A DNA stretch of 64,000 bases. Source: Ottelia alismoides. Lineage: Eukaryota > Streptophyta > Magnoliopsida > Alismatales > Hydrocharitaceae. A program made the translations under genes and the position numbers. The notes beneath the pieces are model-generated. The model saw nothing but the letters and a program-made list of their open reading frames with translations. It ran no database searches and had not been told where the DNA came from. The stretch covers positions 434,001 through 498,000 of the forward strand of contig JAZKJV010010743.1 of the NCBI GenBank assembly GCA_037367405.1, in the 5' to 3' direction. Positions 23,501 to 35,390 of this stretch are shown in pieces. Position 1 is the stretch's first letter. The number at the start of each line of letters is the position of its first letter.

Positions 23501-23885
23501 TTTATTTTATTTTTATTTTATTTCTAGGAATATATACAAGGAGGTAAAAAATAATTTAGTTTATTTTGTCAAAATAATTATTTATCTATATAGGTAATAT
23601 GTATAACACAAGGTAGACCCTATATCTCTCTACTTATTTTATTTTGCGATCAGGTCAACGCTTGACCTTCTCTTGAGGTTCGGGTCACTCTATATTTATT
23701 CTAAATACCACCTTCCTTTTCTTTTCCTTTATTCTTTTATTTTTGCACAAAAACATGCTAATTATGCAATATTAACAAATGCATGTTGAATGCTATGTTA
23801 TTGTATTTACAGGTATTTACATGCTGCTTTGCCAAGAGAAATAGCTAAAATAAAAGGATAAAGAGTAAGAATCAGGGATTCATCA
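20517..23885 (-). mobile_element. Solo Athila LTR (minus), flanked by GTTAT duplication
   Basis: On the minus strand it begins TGATGAATCCC at 23885 and ends with CATTA (family end CATCA) at 20517, giving 3369 bp. The flanks are GTTAT at 20512-20516 and GTTAT at 23886-23890, a perfect 5-bp target duplication. Homologous gag text continues on both sides, so no internal region remains: this is a solo LTR left by LTR-LTR recombination. A TATA motif (CCTATATAA on the minus strand, 22837-22845) and a GC-rich block at about 21850-23050 match the family layout. Confidence 0.9.
22837..22845 (-). promoter_or_regulatory. Putative TATA box, solo LTR (minus)
   Basis: CCTATATAA read on the minus strand, at the upstream edge of the GC-rich block, the same relative place as in other Athila LTR copies. 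Confidence 0.5.
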
Positions 23886-24431
23886 GTTATCATGGAAGGG
23901 ACCATGAGACCCGGATGAGTCACCTTGGTGATACTGAGGCTGCTGTGGAGCTGGCTGCTATTGTAGAGGGTAAGACTACTAATATTGCAATGGATATACA
24001 TTCTGTCTCCACTGAGTTGACTGGTATTGGAAAGGACTGGAATGATGATGTTGTTCGTGATTCTGCCCCATCTGTGCTTGTGCTGGCTGTTGGGAAGAGG
24101 CACCTCCTAAGGACCAACGGAAACCAGGATAATAGCGATGGATCCTTGGTTGTTGCTGCTGGTAGTAACATATCCCATTGACCTCTATCATTGGCTCATG
24201 TATCTCAGAATAAATCGGGGGCAGAGATACAAGCGGTTGATCAGTCTGATACACCACCATTTGGGTGTCAGATGATGGTGTTTGCTGGTTTTGCTAGTAA
24301 GCTGGAGACTGGTGTGTCGACTCAAAATGCACATGATATATGTACTGAACCGATGGCTGCGGAAGAATTCCTCGGTCTCTGCTTCCTGAGTCAGTCGATG
24401 ATCTTGAAGACTTTGTCGAATCTGTCTAAAT
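23886..24431 (-). pseudogene. gag: Gln/Pro-rich gag tail, minus-strand element
   Basis: Minus-strand text includes MVVYQTDQPLVSLPP, CYYQQQQPRIHRYYPGF and HHHSSPFQYQSTQW, a Gln-, Tyr- and Pro-rich segment after the gag core. It is interrupted at 23886 by the solo LTR. The outer element has the same kind of segment (MVVYQPPEFQPQYLES and, after its own solo LTR, QQQGGKNYQPN). Confidence 0.7.
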
Positions 24432-25370
24432 TTATTGAAGGCACATGATTTGTGTCTTCATATCACTAAGACATATCTCAAGCTCGTCAATTTTATTGAG
24501 CTTTTCCAAATTCTGGCACTTTTTCTTTATTATCTCCATACGATCCATCTTCTGGCAGATGATCCCCATATCAGCTACTGAGGAGTCAGAATGTGAAGAA
24601 ATAGCAGAAGAAGGAGTCCCTTCGATGTGTGCCACGTGGGAATGATGGTGGTAAGTAGGTGGCTTCGTCTGAGTGTATAACCTAGTCTGGGACATTGTGG
24701 TGTAATTTTCAACCATTTCCTCGTAGATGGCCCAGACTTGGTCCTCATGCCTTGAGAAATATGAACCACCATAGGAGGTGTTCACCAGTCCATGTAACTC
24801 GGGTGTAAGCCCGCAAAAGAAGCTCTGAACTATGTTCGGCTTCGAGATCTCGTGGTGGGGACACCGATTAATGAGCTCTCTAAATCTGCCCCATGTCCCT
24901 CGGAACTGCTCGTTCCTTATCATGGTGAAGTTACTAATCATAGCTCGTGCAGCATTCGTACGACCAAGTGGGTAGTACTTATTCAGATATTTTGTCCTCA
25001 ACTACTCCCACGTTGACATGTATCTCCCTAAATGCTTCAGCCAATAAGTTGCTCTGTTCACGAGGGAGAATGGAAATGCGATCAATTTGATTGTGTCCTC
25101 GTTCACATGCAGGTCATGCACCATACTACAGATAAGCTCGAGTTCCTATAGGTGTAGATGTGGCTCCTCCGTAGATAGCCCATGAAATTTGGGCAACAAC
25201 TGAATGGTATGTGGTCGGAGCTCAAAATTGCCATGGATGGCAGGAAGACGGATCGATCGGTTTGTTGTTGTACTCCAGGGTTGTAGAGTTGCTTCATCGT
25301 GCTATTCAGATCTAGTGGAGGTCTCTCTGCTCCATTCTGGGCCTACCCATCATATGAAAAACACGACCGA
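24432..25370 (-). pseudogene. gag: Gag core, minus-strand element
   Basis: Gag forms the virus-like particle that packages element RNA. The minus-strand reading has the Ty3/gypsy retrotransposon gag domain: FELRPHTIQLLPKFHG, PHLHL, IKLIAFPFSLVNRATYWLK, then after a TAG at 25002-25004 the open stretch 25001-24432 with RTKYLNKYYPLGRTNAARAM, FRGTWGRFRELINRCPHHEI and IVQSFFCGLTPELHGLVNTS. A charged segment that could be a coiled coil (KMDRMEIIKKKCQNLEKL) ends it. The N-terminus merges into LTR-like sequence near 25370 with no leader. Confidence 0.85.
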
Positions 25371-27445
25371 TCTAGTCGTCTAAAAGTAGACAATTGTCGT
25401 TATAATGATTAGTTGAATTTTAGCAGAAGAAGTTATTTTTATTTTTTTATACTCCTAAACTTAGATGTATAGTGAAAGTACGGGAGTGTCGAACTCAGGG
25501 AGGGAAATTGTTTAGAAACTAGGGTAAACTTATAGAAAACTAAGGTTTTAATGGTTTTCTACTTTTTATGAATTTTATGTAATTTTTGGAATTTTTATTT
25601 GATTTTTAGGAAGGTTATATTAATTTTGTACTTTTAGTATACCTATGAAAGATTATAGGTATAGATTTTGTAATTTTACAATTTGGTTTTAGTTTTGTAA
25701 TTTTTTATGAGTTTTTAAGTGTTTTATGATTTTTTAACTTAATTTTTGAAAACGAATTATTATTTTTATTTGGTTTTTAATGTTGAAAACTAATTTTTAT
25801 TGAAAACATAATTTTGTTATTGATTTTCGAAATAGAAAACAGAATAAAAATATTTTTATTTTATTTTTATTATAAAGTATTTGAAAATATCTTTAAAATG
25901 ATATGTTATGCATCTTTTTGTGACTTTATTGAATTAGTTATGATTTTTCTAAGTTTTATATTTTGCATTTTTTATTGATCTTAATATTCAATTTTTATTT
26001 TGTTTTAGGTTTATGTGAAAATATGATAAAATATACTAATTTTTTAGAATTTTTAAAGATGTTTTTATATTTTTATAATTTTTAAAGTTTGTTATGCTTT
26101 TTGCAATTAAAATGATTTATTAAAAATAGAAAATCTTTTTTTATTTTGCAAAACTGATGTTATACTATATATAGTATTAAATACGGTATTTATACGTATT
26201 TTTATTTTATTTTATATTTTGTATTTAATTTTTTATGTATTATATTAGTATAGTATTTATTATACTGTATAAGGGCAGTTTTGTGTGTGAGTAGAAAATC
26301 AGAAACACAGAGGGGTTTCACGAAAAAATCTCTAGTGAAACACGTGATGATCACATTTGCAAAATCTGCTGGTAATTTCAACTAGTTCCATGCGGAACAC
26401 GTGCTTTGCTAAAGTGGTGGGCTCTAGATCATCTGACGCATGGTGAGGGATCAAATGTTCGATCTGAGCTTGATCAATGGCCGGAATTCTATCTGGAGCG
26501 GGAATAATCTTTCCCAATTGTTGCTACACTCCCATGCGACGGTGACTTCAATGAGTGGGCAACACATGTCATGGTCGGTGACACGTTGAGAGAGTGGAGC
26601 TATCGATCTGATGTGGAGATCGGGTCGATAGCAAGGGAGTGGTGTTGGGTTTCAAGCAGTTCTCAGTTAACAACAGAAGTGACAATGGGCTTCGTTTTCA
26701 GAACCCTAGGTGTAGTAGGTGTTCTTCGTATGCAATCCCCCAGGTTCTGCAGGTGATGTCGAGTCACCGTTGTTGTGTGGTGTTCCACGATCAGAAACTC
26801 AGATGTCCAGATGTAGGTTCAAGATGACGATGCTTTTTCAACCTAACTGTGGATGCCTCCTGAGATCTACAATGATTGCCTATCTATACCTACAAGTGTG
26901 TCAACGGCTCGAGATCTCATTTCTCGACCAAAAGTTAAATGTGAGAAGTGGAATGAATGATGGTTGATCCTCGAGCGAAGGTGTAGGAAGAGGATCGAAA
27001 CCTAGATCCTAAGGATCTGAGATGAACAGGTCGTGGAAGGTAGAAGTACAGCGATGAGGTTTGGAAAATGACGATGATCGGGGATTGGAGATGGCAATTT
27101 GTATAAAATTTGAGAGGAATAGGAGGACTGTGAGAAGAAGGAGGGGAGAGTGAAGAAGGAAGAGAAAATGATGGGAAGCTAACCTAGATAACAGAAGGGT
27201 GTGCCTCCGGCGAAGATGGATTGAATCTCTCGGGGATGAGCTTGAAAAAGCTTTAAGTGATGGCCTCGATAGTCGGTGTGGTCGGAGGCTGGACCATACG
27301 ATGGATCTGAGCTCGACATCAGCGGAGTGATCTCGCAGACTCCCTTCTCTTGGCGCTCGATAGAGAGAGTTATCACCTCTCTCGTAGCTTGAAGGTGGAG
27401 AAAAGAGACTAATGGCAGATGCCCATGTATTAAGGAGCTTGGGTC

Positions 27446-27456
27446 CTTATATAGAG
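27446..27456 (-). promoter_or_regulatory. Putative TATA box in the minus-strand element LTR
   Basis: CTCTATATAAG on the minus strand, at the same LTR position as TATA motifs in other copies. Confidence 0.5.
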
Positions 27457-27631
27457 GAAGTGACTTAAGGAGCATGCCGTCGATTTCGGTTACCTGGCGG
27501 TTTCTCCCGTCATTGGTGTTAGTTGGGTCAACGGCCTAACAACCGAGCCGTTAGGCGAAGGAAGAAGGAAGTGGGCAACGGCGACGAGAAGGAAGAAGAA
27601 GGCGCAGGTGCGTTGGGGAAGAAGAGGAAGG

Positions 27632-27634
<3 letters not shown>

Positions 27635-27662
<28 letters not shown>
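27635..27662. repeat. (GA)14 microsatellite
   Basis: Uninterrupted GA dinucleotide run inside the minus-strand LTR; CT-rich on the transcribed sense of the LTR. Confidence 0.95.
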
Positions 27663-27666
<4 letters not shown>

Positions 27667-28925
27667 AAGGGACAAAAATAATAGTAATGAATAATTAATG
27701 TTTAATTAATAATTAAATAAATTAATTAAGAAATAAGTAATTATATAGTTAGATAGATATCTAAGAATTAAATAGTTAAATATACAACTAAATATATAAT
27801 TAATTAAATAACTTAATAAATAATAAGTAGTACTTAAATATATAATTATATAAATAAATAAATGATTAAGTATATATATACTTTATTTTATTTGGTTTAT
27901 TTATAGAATATTAATAAAGTATATAAATATAAAGGATGATATATTAAATAGTATAAACTAAGGTACATTGTACATTGTATACCAATATGGTCCCGAAACC
28001 CACATTTTGCAGATTAAATCCGATTTTAGCAAAATCAATGTCATTTGACAGATAATTAAATAAAATGAACTTTAAAACTGAGTTTGCTCTTTTCAGAGTC
28101 CATATGGCCGAGCTATGAGGTTCGAAAAATTTAGGTCATGGCTTCATGGCTTTATGATTTACTGGCATTTTGACTTAAGTTATATTTTTCTATTGATTTT
28201 TAGAAATACTTTAGAGAAATTAAGTAAAATGGAGTTCAGAATAATTAAAAATCAGGATGTTTATACATAAGTACATATAGACAACGGGGCCCAAATGCAA
28301 AAACTCATCCATTTTATTCTTTTTTTTTTATATTTTTAATAAATAGTATTAGTTATAAAAGAAGTTTAAAAGTGAGTTTGGTCGATTTAGAGCTTTCTAT
28401 AAATAGTTGTGAACCTTGAAAGTCTATTTTTACGGCTTTTTCGTTTCATTGTATTATTTTATTTTTTATATTGAATATTTTTTCTAACATTTTCATAAAA
28501 TATTATATATTTTATGTGAATAACTTTTGTGAAGAAAATACTTCGATTTGAAATTTTCTTGATAATGAATAAATTAGGTGAAATATTTACAAAATGAAAA
28601 ATGAATAAAGGTATTTTTATGTTCTTGATTTTCTGATATTTTTATAAATTATGATCCTTATTTCCCCTACTTATTTATTTTGTCGATCAATTCAATATTG
28701 ACCCGGTCTCGGGGTTAGAATCAGTCTGTATATTCTATATACATCCTTATTCTTTTTCATTTTTCTCTTTATTATTTTATTTTGGATAAAATAAGTTTTA
28801 AATATATAATATTAATAATTGTTGATAGAATGTTAATTAATGGGAATTAGTGAATATTTACATGTAATTTACCAAGTATTTTAGCCAAAATGAAAGAATA
28901 AAGGCAATGAATCATAGATTCATCA

Positions 28926-29052
28926 ATATGGATTGAGGATATCTGAGAGTCGAGAGAGCGGTCGACACATTGATTGTCGACCCAACGTGTCAGGCACCAC
29001 AAACCCTCCTAGACCGAACACTAGGATTCATCCTCGATTTTTGCATCCATCA
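28926..29052 (+). mobile_element. Outer element 5' LTR, final 127 bp
   Basis: It aligns with the last part of LTR B (12930-13058) and ends CATCCATCA at 29052, two bases before the PBS. It completes the LTR begun at 14811, supporting insertion of the minus-strand element between the two parts. Confidence 0.85.
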
Positions 29053-29054
29053 TA

Positions 29055-29072
29055 TGGTGCCATTACAGGGGA
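29055..29072 (+). promoter_or_regulatory. Primer binding site of the outer Athila element
   Basis: TGGTGCCATTACAGGGGA matches 14 of 18 bases of TGGCGCCGTTGCCGGGGA, the sequence complementary to the 3' end of tRNA-Asp used by Athila-type elements. Three of the four differences are C-to-T or G-to-A. Minus-strand cDNA synthesis would start here. Confidence 0.85.
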
Positions 29073-31189
29073 GCAACGCGTAGGGTAGATTTTTGTGTGT
29101 ATTTTCTTTCATTATTTTATTGCTCTTATTTTTCCTTTTATTTGAGATAAATATTTATATGTGCTAATCAGTTCTCTTATATTTTTCTTGTGAGTGACCT
29201 CGAGGTGAAGATGGCCACTTAGGTGGTTGAAGCACCCAAGCTACAAGGAGAGTGGCTATTCTACTTATTAGCCCTTGGAGAGAGCAGGAGAGAGAGAAAT
29301 TAGCATAACACCCTTCTTTTTATTATGGTGAGAGAGAGACTTAGTTTTTATTTCCATTTTTTAATTTGTAATAATACATGTGGATAATGAACATTCGAGC
29401 CTATTTTATCAAGTGATTGTTCACTTGGGGACTCATAGAGTTTTCTCATGTTTTCTTCACCTTTATTTTCTTTATTTTTCGTGATTTGTGCTTTTCGCCT
29501 TTATTTTTATTTATATTCTATGAATGAGCCCTTAAATTTTTAGGATTGCTTGATCAAGTAAGATAAGGTCCACATCCCTATTATTTTACATGTACCTATA
29601 GTCTACGATTGGATATAGTCAAAACTCAATTCGTGATTCTTGCTAATAGCAATTCATGCTTAGGGTGATTTCACCATTTACATATAATTTCGACTACATT
29701 TAAAATAATCTATTTTTCATCCTGCATGGAGAGCGTCGAGAAGCACTATAACTCTTCTATCTAAGAAATAATCATCTTGATTCAAGGGTGAGATTGCTAT
29801 CCTTGAGTCACCTTGCATTGCTTTTTTGTTCTCTCCCTCTGATTTTTAACACCTAGGTCTAAAAGAAACTCCAAAAAACCGTTAGGTGTTTTCATTGAAA
29901 AATACTCAAAAACTTGAAAATCAAATATTAAAACAAGGGGACTGCTAAATAACCTTTGACCTTATTAAAAATCATAATGAACATCGTTGTTTAGGCTTTA
30001 CAAATCCCACATTGCATTCACCTATATTCCAGACTGAGCAAGGTAAGACCCTTAAGGAATAGAGCCAAAAACCTGATCTGTGGTTTCCTCAATTATCACC
30101 AAGGATCGGCGAAGTATTGACGCTTCTATTAAACGTAGGCAAATAGGATCTTGTCAACGATGTTGCTCTCGCCTTATGTAGAGCATCCGACTTGATCTGA
30201 AATATTGATCTTTGGCTATGCCCTCACGGATGTGTCTATCTCATCATCTTGCGTTCGAGTACCTCACTTGTGAGGGAAGTAGTGGTTTCACCTATTAGCT
30301 TTCCCTCTCTATTTCTTGGGTTGAGTAGCCACCCAAGATCGATATTGAGGACCTTAAAAAGTGCAGATCAAATTATACAAAGGAGGCGGAACAAGTACAG
30401 ACTTTCTCAGTAGTATACGCTCTCCTTGGGGCAAGTCGCTTAAGGATGTGTGCCAATTTTGGCATGAATCACAATTCTAAAATTGAAAAGATAAAAATAG
30501 TCTAACATTCATGGCTTCACACTGAGTTGAGTTAGTGAATCCATTGTATTTGGTGTTTGTTTGATTTAGATTAGGTCCAAAGATCAAGTCCCACACCTTT
30601 ATGTCATTTTGTCACTTCTTACTTTTTACACTTCTCTTTGACTCTTGCTCATTATGAGCCTTCTACTGTTGTACACTCCTTTTATTTCTTGTTCATTACC
30701 ATATCTTTCATCAATTATCTGTCTTCCTTTTTCCTTCAAGATTTCGACTCCAGGACGGTTTGGTCGGGACCACCGACATCCACATCGAGCTCATGAGTTT
30801 GACATCTCCAATAACTCGGGGAGATTCTCAAGCATATGGTTCAAACATAGCAAATCATCCTTAGGGCTCCCTGCTTCTTCTACATCTCACAGATCGGGAA
30901 AACTCTCTTCTCGAGTTCTGCCTTTTTTGGATGGAGATTGATTTAACTCCATATACCTCTCCATCTCTAATAAAATCCAGAATGGACCCTAGTTATAAAT
31001 TATTCTCTTCATCGGGTGCATGCATGTAGACTGATCGAGGTATCTTTCGATTTGGAGCTCGCTTCTTCACAATCAGAGACAAATATGGCTCCCACAAGTA
31101 GAGGAAAGGGACCGTACCTCCCCAGCACAGAATAGAACACGGAGTAGGGTATGAACTAGAATGAGGTTAGCAATCAGCTCTTGGCCCCC
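29073..31189 (+). other. Long 5' leader of the outer element
   Basis: About 2.1 kb between PBS and gag with no recognisable protein. An open stretch at 30645-30941 (98 codons) has no known domain and is probably chance. A purine-rich GAGAGAGAG patch lies near 29290-29340. Long leaders are usual in large plant gypsy elements. Confidence 0.6.
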
Positions 31190-32586
31190 ATTCAGGCCAT
31201 ATAGCTGCAGTTGACCGACCAAGCACTGGCCCAGGTCGCCTTTCAGGAAATGTTGAATGACCTAAGGAGAAGGTCAGAAGATAGAGGAGAAAATCCAGGA
31301 GGAGGTGATGATAACCTCCATGGTGATGACGGCGACAATCACTCTGTAGATGGGCATCACGAAGGCAGGGAGAAACAAGGAGGGGCTGACCTAATCCTTC
31401 ATTGAAGCAAACCTACAATCCTGGAATCGACTGCATTACTAAGTGGATTCATATCCCACCGATCCACGAACATTTTGAGTTGAAACCTCAACTCCTTTTG
31501 CTCCTTCTCAGCTTCCACGTGAATTCCAATGAGGAGTCGTATATCCATCTACAACAATTTGGTCGCATATGTAGCACAACTCACTGTTATAACATCCCGT
31601 TAGGTGTAGTCAAGATGACCACCTTCCGATTCAACCTTCAGGGAAAATATCTCTACTAGATCAACCATTAGGGAAAGTTGGTGATGACTTGGGATGATTT
31701 GAAATATGCATCCCTGCATAAGTATTATCCTCTATGTCATTTTAATCTCATACGGTCAAAAATAGCTAGCATCTCCCAGGGACCCAAGAGTCCATCCATT
31801 AGACATGGGAGCGTTTTAGTGATTTGATTGAGATGTACCCCACCACAACATACTGAAGAACAACTTGGTCCTACATTTTTTCGTGGGCCTTATATGAAAT
31901 AATTGACGATTGGTTGGTGCCTCCTACTGAGATTCTCATTTCTTTAAGGATGTTGATGCAATATGGCAAATCTTTGAGGAAATGGTCGAAGGAGAGGCCC
32001 ACGCTTTCCTTGTCTCGTTCCTTTCAAATCCAGCCACCGCCACAGATCCTCTGCAAGAATGTTAACATGGCGAACACCCAAGAAGTGGACATGTGTGACA
32101 ACTCCGACCTCAGCATCATTAGGAGTCACTTGTTCAAAGTAGACATTATTGAGAAGATGTCGCAGGATATAGAGAAGCTCACTGAGATTGAACAAAGAAT
32201 AAAGGGTCTGACAAGCTCGACATCATCACCAAGCAGTTGGAGCTTTTGGTGAACACCATTAGCACGTGCAACGCAGTGATAGTCCTACCTGAGCCTCCAG
32301 CTGAGAAGAAGGAGAAGACAGCACCACAGCCACCTCAGCCGAGTTTCATCTAACCACCAGTCTAGCACGTATACTACATGCAAGCCCCAGAGCAGTCACT
32401 TCCATAGCCGCAGACTCGGATGGTTGTCTACCAGCCACCTGAGTTCCAACCACAATACCTCGAGTCTTGTTCTCCACCTCCTCCACTCATTCAGGAGGTG
32501 AATGGTGTCTGGAGTAATGATCAACAGATAACCCATGTTCAGGGACAACCACAAATCTGAACCATGCCAGCAAGACATTCCACCAA
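31190..32586 (+). pseudogene. gag: Outer element gag, N-terminal and core part (degenerate)
   Basis: Begins with an acidic Gly/Asp-rich stretch (31211-31405: LAQVAFQEMLNDLRRRSED, then GGGDDNLHGDDGDNHS). The gag core is readable across frames: HFELKPQLLLLLLSFHVN, the WDDLKYASLHKYYPLCH block and TWERFSDLIEMYP, each with a match in the minus-strand copy at 24432-25370. A Pro/Gln-rich tail follows (MVVYQPPEFQPQYLES). Many stops and frameshifts. Interrupted at 32586 by a solo LTR; removing one ACCAA lets FHQ run into QQGGKNYQPN. Confidence 0.8.
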
Positions 32587-33740
32587 TGATGAATCCACAT
32601 TTCATCATCTTTATTCTATCATTTTGGCACCAAAAACCCTAGCAAATGCCTGTAAATAGCATTAAAACCATCATCTTAGCATTCATGCATGTGCATCAAA
32701 ACAGTGTGTAAATTACTGTAATTAAGGCCAAAATTATAGAATAAATAAAGAAAAGAAAAAGAATAAAATATTGTAAATATTTTATGACCCGAAACCCCGA
32801 GACCTAGGCATCTTGATGAATAGGTCGACAAGGAATAAAGTAGGGGGAGATAAGGGCCAAAACACAGATAAAATACCTATACATTTCATTCATTCTTTAT
32901 TCATTTTGGGACCTATTTTTGGTTCCACTTTTTATACATCAAATAAAGAAATTTTGTACATGAAAGTTGTAGATACTTTAATAAAGAAAAATACAAAATT
33001 TATTTCACAGAAAAAGAATGTACAGATGAAAAGTTATGGTCTGAATAAGAATCCAAAAGCCCAACTTCCCAGACCCGTATCTCACAAACGACAACTCCAA
33101 ATGCATCAAACTCACCTTTAATTGTATATAGAATAAAATAATCTATCCAATGGTGGTGGTTTCGCATTTGGCGGAGCTACGGTTTGAAAGTTGAGTTTGG
33201 GACCCCTCTTGTATAGCTATACTGATTAAAATATTCAATTTATTCTTTATTCATTATTTATTCATTTTTATATTTTTATAATTTTGTAAATATTACTTAT
33301 ACTATATATGTGCATTAAAATTGAAATAAAATGAAAAGAAAAATAAAAATAAAATTACTTGTATAAAGCATACATAGGTATACTGCATATACTTATATCT
33401 GTATAGAATACTCTTGTATTTTATAAAATATACAAAATATATCAGAAAATTAAAATAAAAATATATATGTGTATACGAAAGTATGTTATAATTTTAGAAA
33501 ATAATAAACAAAAAGAACAAAATTGAAAATACCAAAATAAAAATAAAATATCAAAATACATAGGTATTATACCTATATAGGGTTAAAAAGGCAACTTATA
33601 AAATATAAGTCATAAAAATAAATAAAAATCAAAATAAAATACTACATAAAATTCTAAACATTTTTTATTTTATAACTTTTATTTAATTCGACCATTTAGT
33701 ATTTTAAATAGAATTATTAAGATCTTTTTCCAGGGTTTTT

Positions 33741-33768
33741 CCTGGTTGGTCCACGTGGACCAACCAGG
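33741..33768. promoter_or_regulatory. Perfect 28-bp palindrome with CACGTG core (solo LTR)
   Basis: Identical to 5835-5862; reverse complement equals itself over 28 bp, with the core at 33752-33757. Both copies lie in the same LTR position upstream of the GC-rich block. Confidence 0.9.
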
Positions 33769-33775
33769 AGGCCAG

Positions 33776-33799
33776 GACTGTTGACCTAGGTCAACAGTC
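33776..33799. promoter_or_regulatory. Perfect 24-bp palindrome with facing W-box cores (solo LTR)
   Basis: TTGACC (33781-33786) faces GGTCAA (33789-33794) inside a 24-bp self-complementary sequence, 7 bp after the CACGTG palindrome. TTGACC is the classical WRKY binding core. Confidence 0.85.
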
Positions 33800-34923
33800 T
33801 GACCTACCCCTGTAGCCGCTGTCAGACCTCGGTTTGACCCACTCTTTGTCGATTTTTCTAGCCTCCATCTTGCATTTTTTTAGATCGAGCCCTCCATGAC
33901 TTTTGTCCCTCGATTAGTGGTCTATCACGCCCTTACGTTTTTTTGGGGACAGAGCCATCGATTCACCAGATCTGGCTCGATCTTTGGAGCACCTTGGTCA
34001 TGGGTCAAACCAAATATATGATGCCCTCCTCTTTCCATTCGAATTTGAGTCCCCTTGGTCCACCCCTCTCCGCCTCTCCAGCGCTCTGAGCCTTGCCGGA
34101 GGTGACAGCTCCGCCGCGAGCTTCTCAGCTAGGGCGAACGAGGTCGAGGACGACTCCAGCACCTCCGCCAACCGCCGGCGTCGAGGTATCCTTCATCCTC
34201 TGGTTCCGGCCATCGAGGGCTTCCACCCGCATATTTCTTTCTTGCATCTTATTCCTGTTAGCTTAAAGATCAAAAACCCCAAAAAAAATTCGAAGTTTCA
34301 TCAACCATTGCGCCCGATCACGCACCTTGGCCGGAGCGCACCTCCGGCCGTGCATCCACCTGTCGATTCGCACCCCCTCGCGACCATCCAAGGGTCCAGG
34401 TAGTTTTCCCTGGACCCTTTGACTATTCTTGCAGGGTCAAAGCACGTTGAAGCGCGCCTGGGAGCGATTTTGAAGCTCGCCGGATCTCAGCCGAGCTCTC
34501 CAGCTCCGCCGATCGTCTGCGAGCAGCACAGCCATCGCCGTGCACTTTTGACGCCCCCAGGAGGTAGAGGACGACCCCAGGAGTCTCCACGGCCATTTTG
34601 GAGCCTTAACTTCGTTGGAGGACGAAGATCTGGAGCGGCGAAGTTCGCCTCGCCGGCGTTCTTCGCTGTTCTTCCTCATCGCCTCCCAGCCGTTGGATCG
34701 AGGAGCCCTCCCCAGATCGCACAGCCTCCGTTGGATCTTCCTCAGCCTCGACCGTCAGATCAACCAAGAGGATCTAATCCAGACTGTGCATCGTCGAACC
34801 GTCATCGCGCGCCCAGGACACGCCACGCGGATAAGTGGATCGCCTCCAGCCGCTGGATCGCGCCCCGTCGCCCAGCCGTTGGATGCGAGCCACGCGTCAT
34901 CATCGGAGCGTCGCGTCGAGGGT

Positions 34924-35390
34924 ATTTTGCATCTACACCCTCGCGCCTTTTGTATTTAATATTTAGTTTTTAAACTTTCGTCCGTAGCGTAAATATTTTG
35001 TAATATTTGCATAGAGACCCCCGAACCTTGCTTATTTGCACTTAGGTCCTCCGCCACGTCACCTCACGTGACCTGTACACGTGGGGTGGGGGCATTTTGC
35101 AGAAGGACCCTCGGTTGTTTGTTTATTTCGTTTTAGTCCTAAAACTTTCGAAGCACGTGTAATATTTTTGGTTATTTTGCAAAGAGACCCCCAGGCTTTT
35201 GTGATATTGCATTCCAGTCCTTCCCAGGCGCGTGCAAGTCACGCGCCCTGGTGGGAAAATTTTGATTAGGCCCAAGCGGGTTTTGTAATTGTCTTTTGGT
35301 GCCAAAAATTGAATATAAAGTGTATATTTTTGTGGAAAATTGCATGTTTGCCCCTGGATGTTTGATATTTTGCACATATACCCCTGCCAG
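34924..35390 (+). repeat. Irregular series of TTTGCA-(3-5 nt)-ACCCC-type units in the LTR
   Basis: Eight variants occur in less than 500 bp: TTTTGCATCTACACCC, TTTGCATAGAGACCCCC, TTTGCACTTAGGTCCT, TTTTGCAGAAGGACCCT, TTTTGCAAAGAGACCCCC, ATTGCATTCCAGTCCT, ATTGCATGTTTGCCCCT and TTTTGCACATATACCCCT. The same series is present in the other Athila LTRs (7087-7480, 11470-11660, 17215-17400, reversed at 21480-21840). Role unknown. Confidence 0.75.
35221..35266. repeat. GC-rich hairpin in LTR
   Basis: GGCGCGTG (35227-35234) pairs with CACGCGCC (35240-35247) around a 5-nt loop; flanking TTCCC and GGGAA extend the stem with a bulge. The right-edge minus LTR has a different-sequence hairpin in comparable surroundings (63674-63700). 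Confidence 0.7.

Larger units (their letters stand above)
18757..28925 (-). mobile_element. Truncated minus-strand Athila-like element inserted in the outer 5' LTR
   Basis: Read on the minus strand from 28925 it has an LTR, then gag, then protease and the linker before RT. It stops at about 18757 with no RT, RNase H, integrase, 3' UTR or 3' LTR. It sits at a matching break of the outer 5' LTR: about 115-127 bp of LTR end are expected after the break and are found at 28926-29052. The right flank ATATG has no partner on the left, which fits a later deletion that removed the 3' end. No recognisable PBS lies between its LTR and gag, so a second deletion is likely there. Confidence 0.8.
25390..28925 (-). 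mobile_element. 5' LTR of the truncated minus-strand element
   Basis: On the minus strand it starts TGATGAATCTATGATTC at 28925, followed by family landmarks (TTTATTCTTTCATTTTGGC, then a paired GTCGA/TCGAC block near 28680). The GC-rich block is at about 26300-27620 and the AT-rich 3' part runs down to about 25390. The 3' boundary is not resolved: the expected CATCA end and PBS are missing, and gag begins almost at once. A GA microsatellite (27635-27662) and a TATATA motif lie inside. Confidence 0.8.

Noticed and set aside
30645..30941. 98-codon open frame in the outer element leader
   Set aside because: No recognisable domain, no homologous frame elsewhere in the window, and a length expected by chance in 2 kb.
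34419..34973. 184-codon open frame rich in Pro, Arg and Ser
   Set aside because: Inside the GC-rich part of a solo LTR; composition-driven, with no conserved start or domain, and not kept open in sister LTRs.
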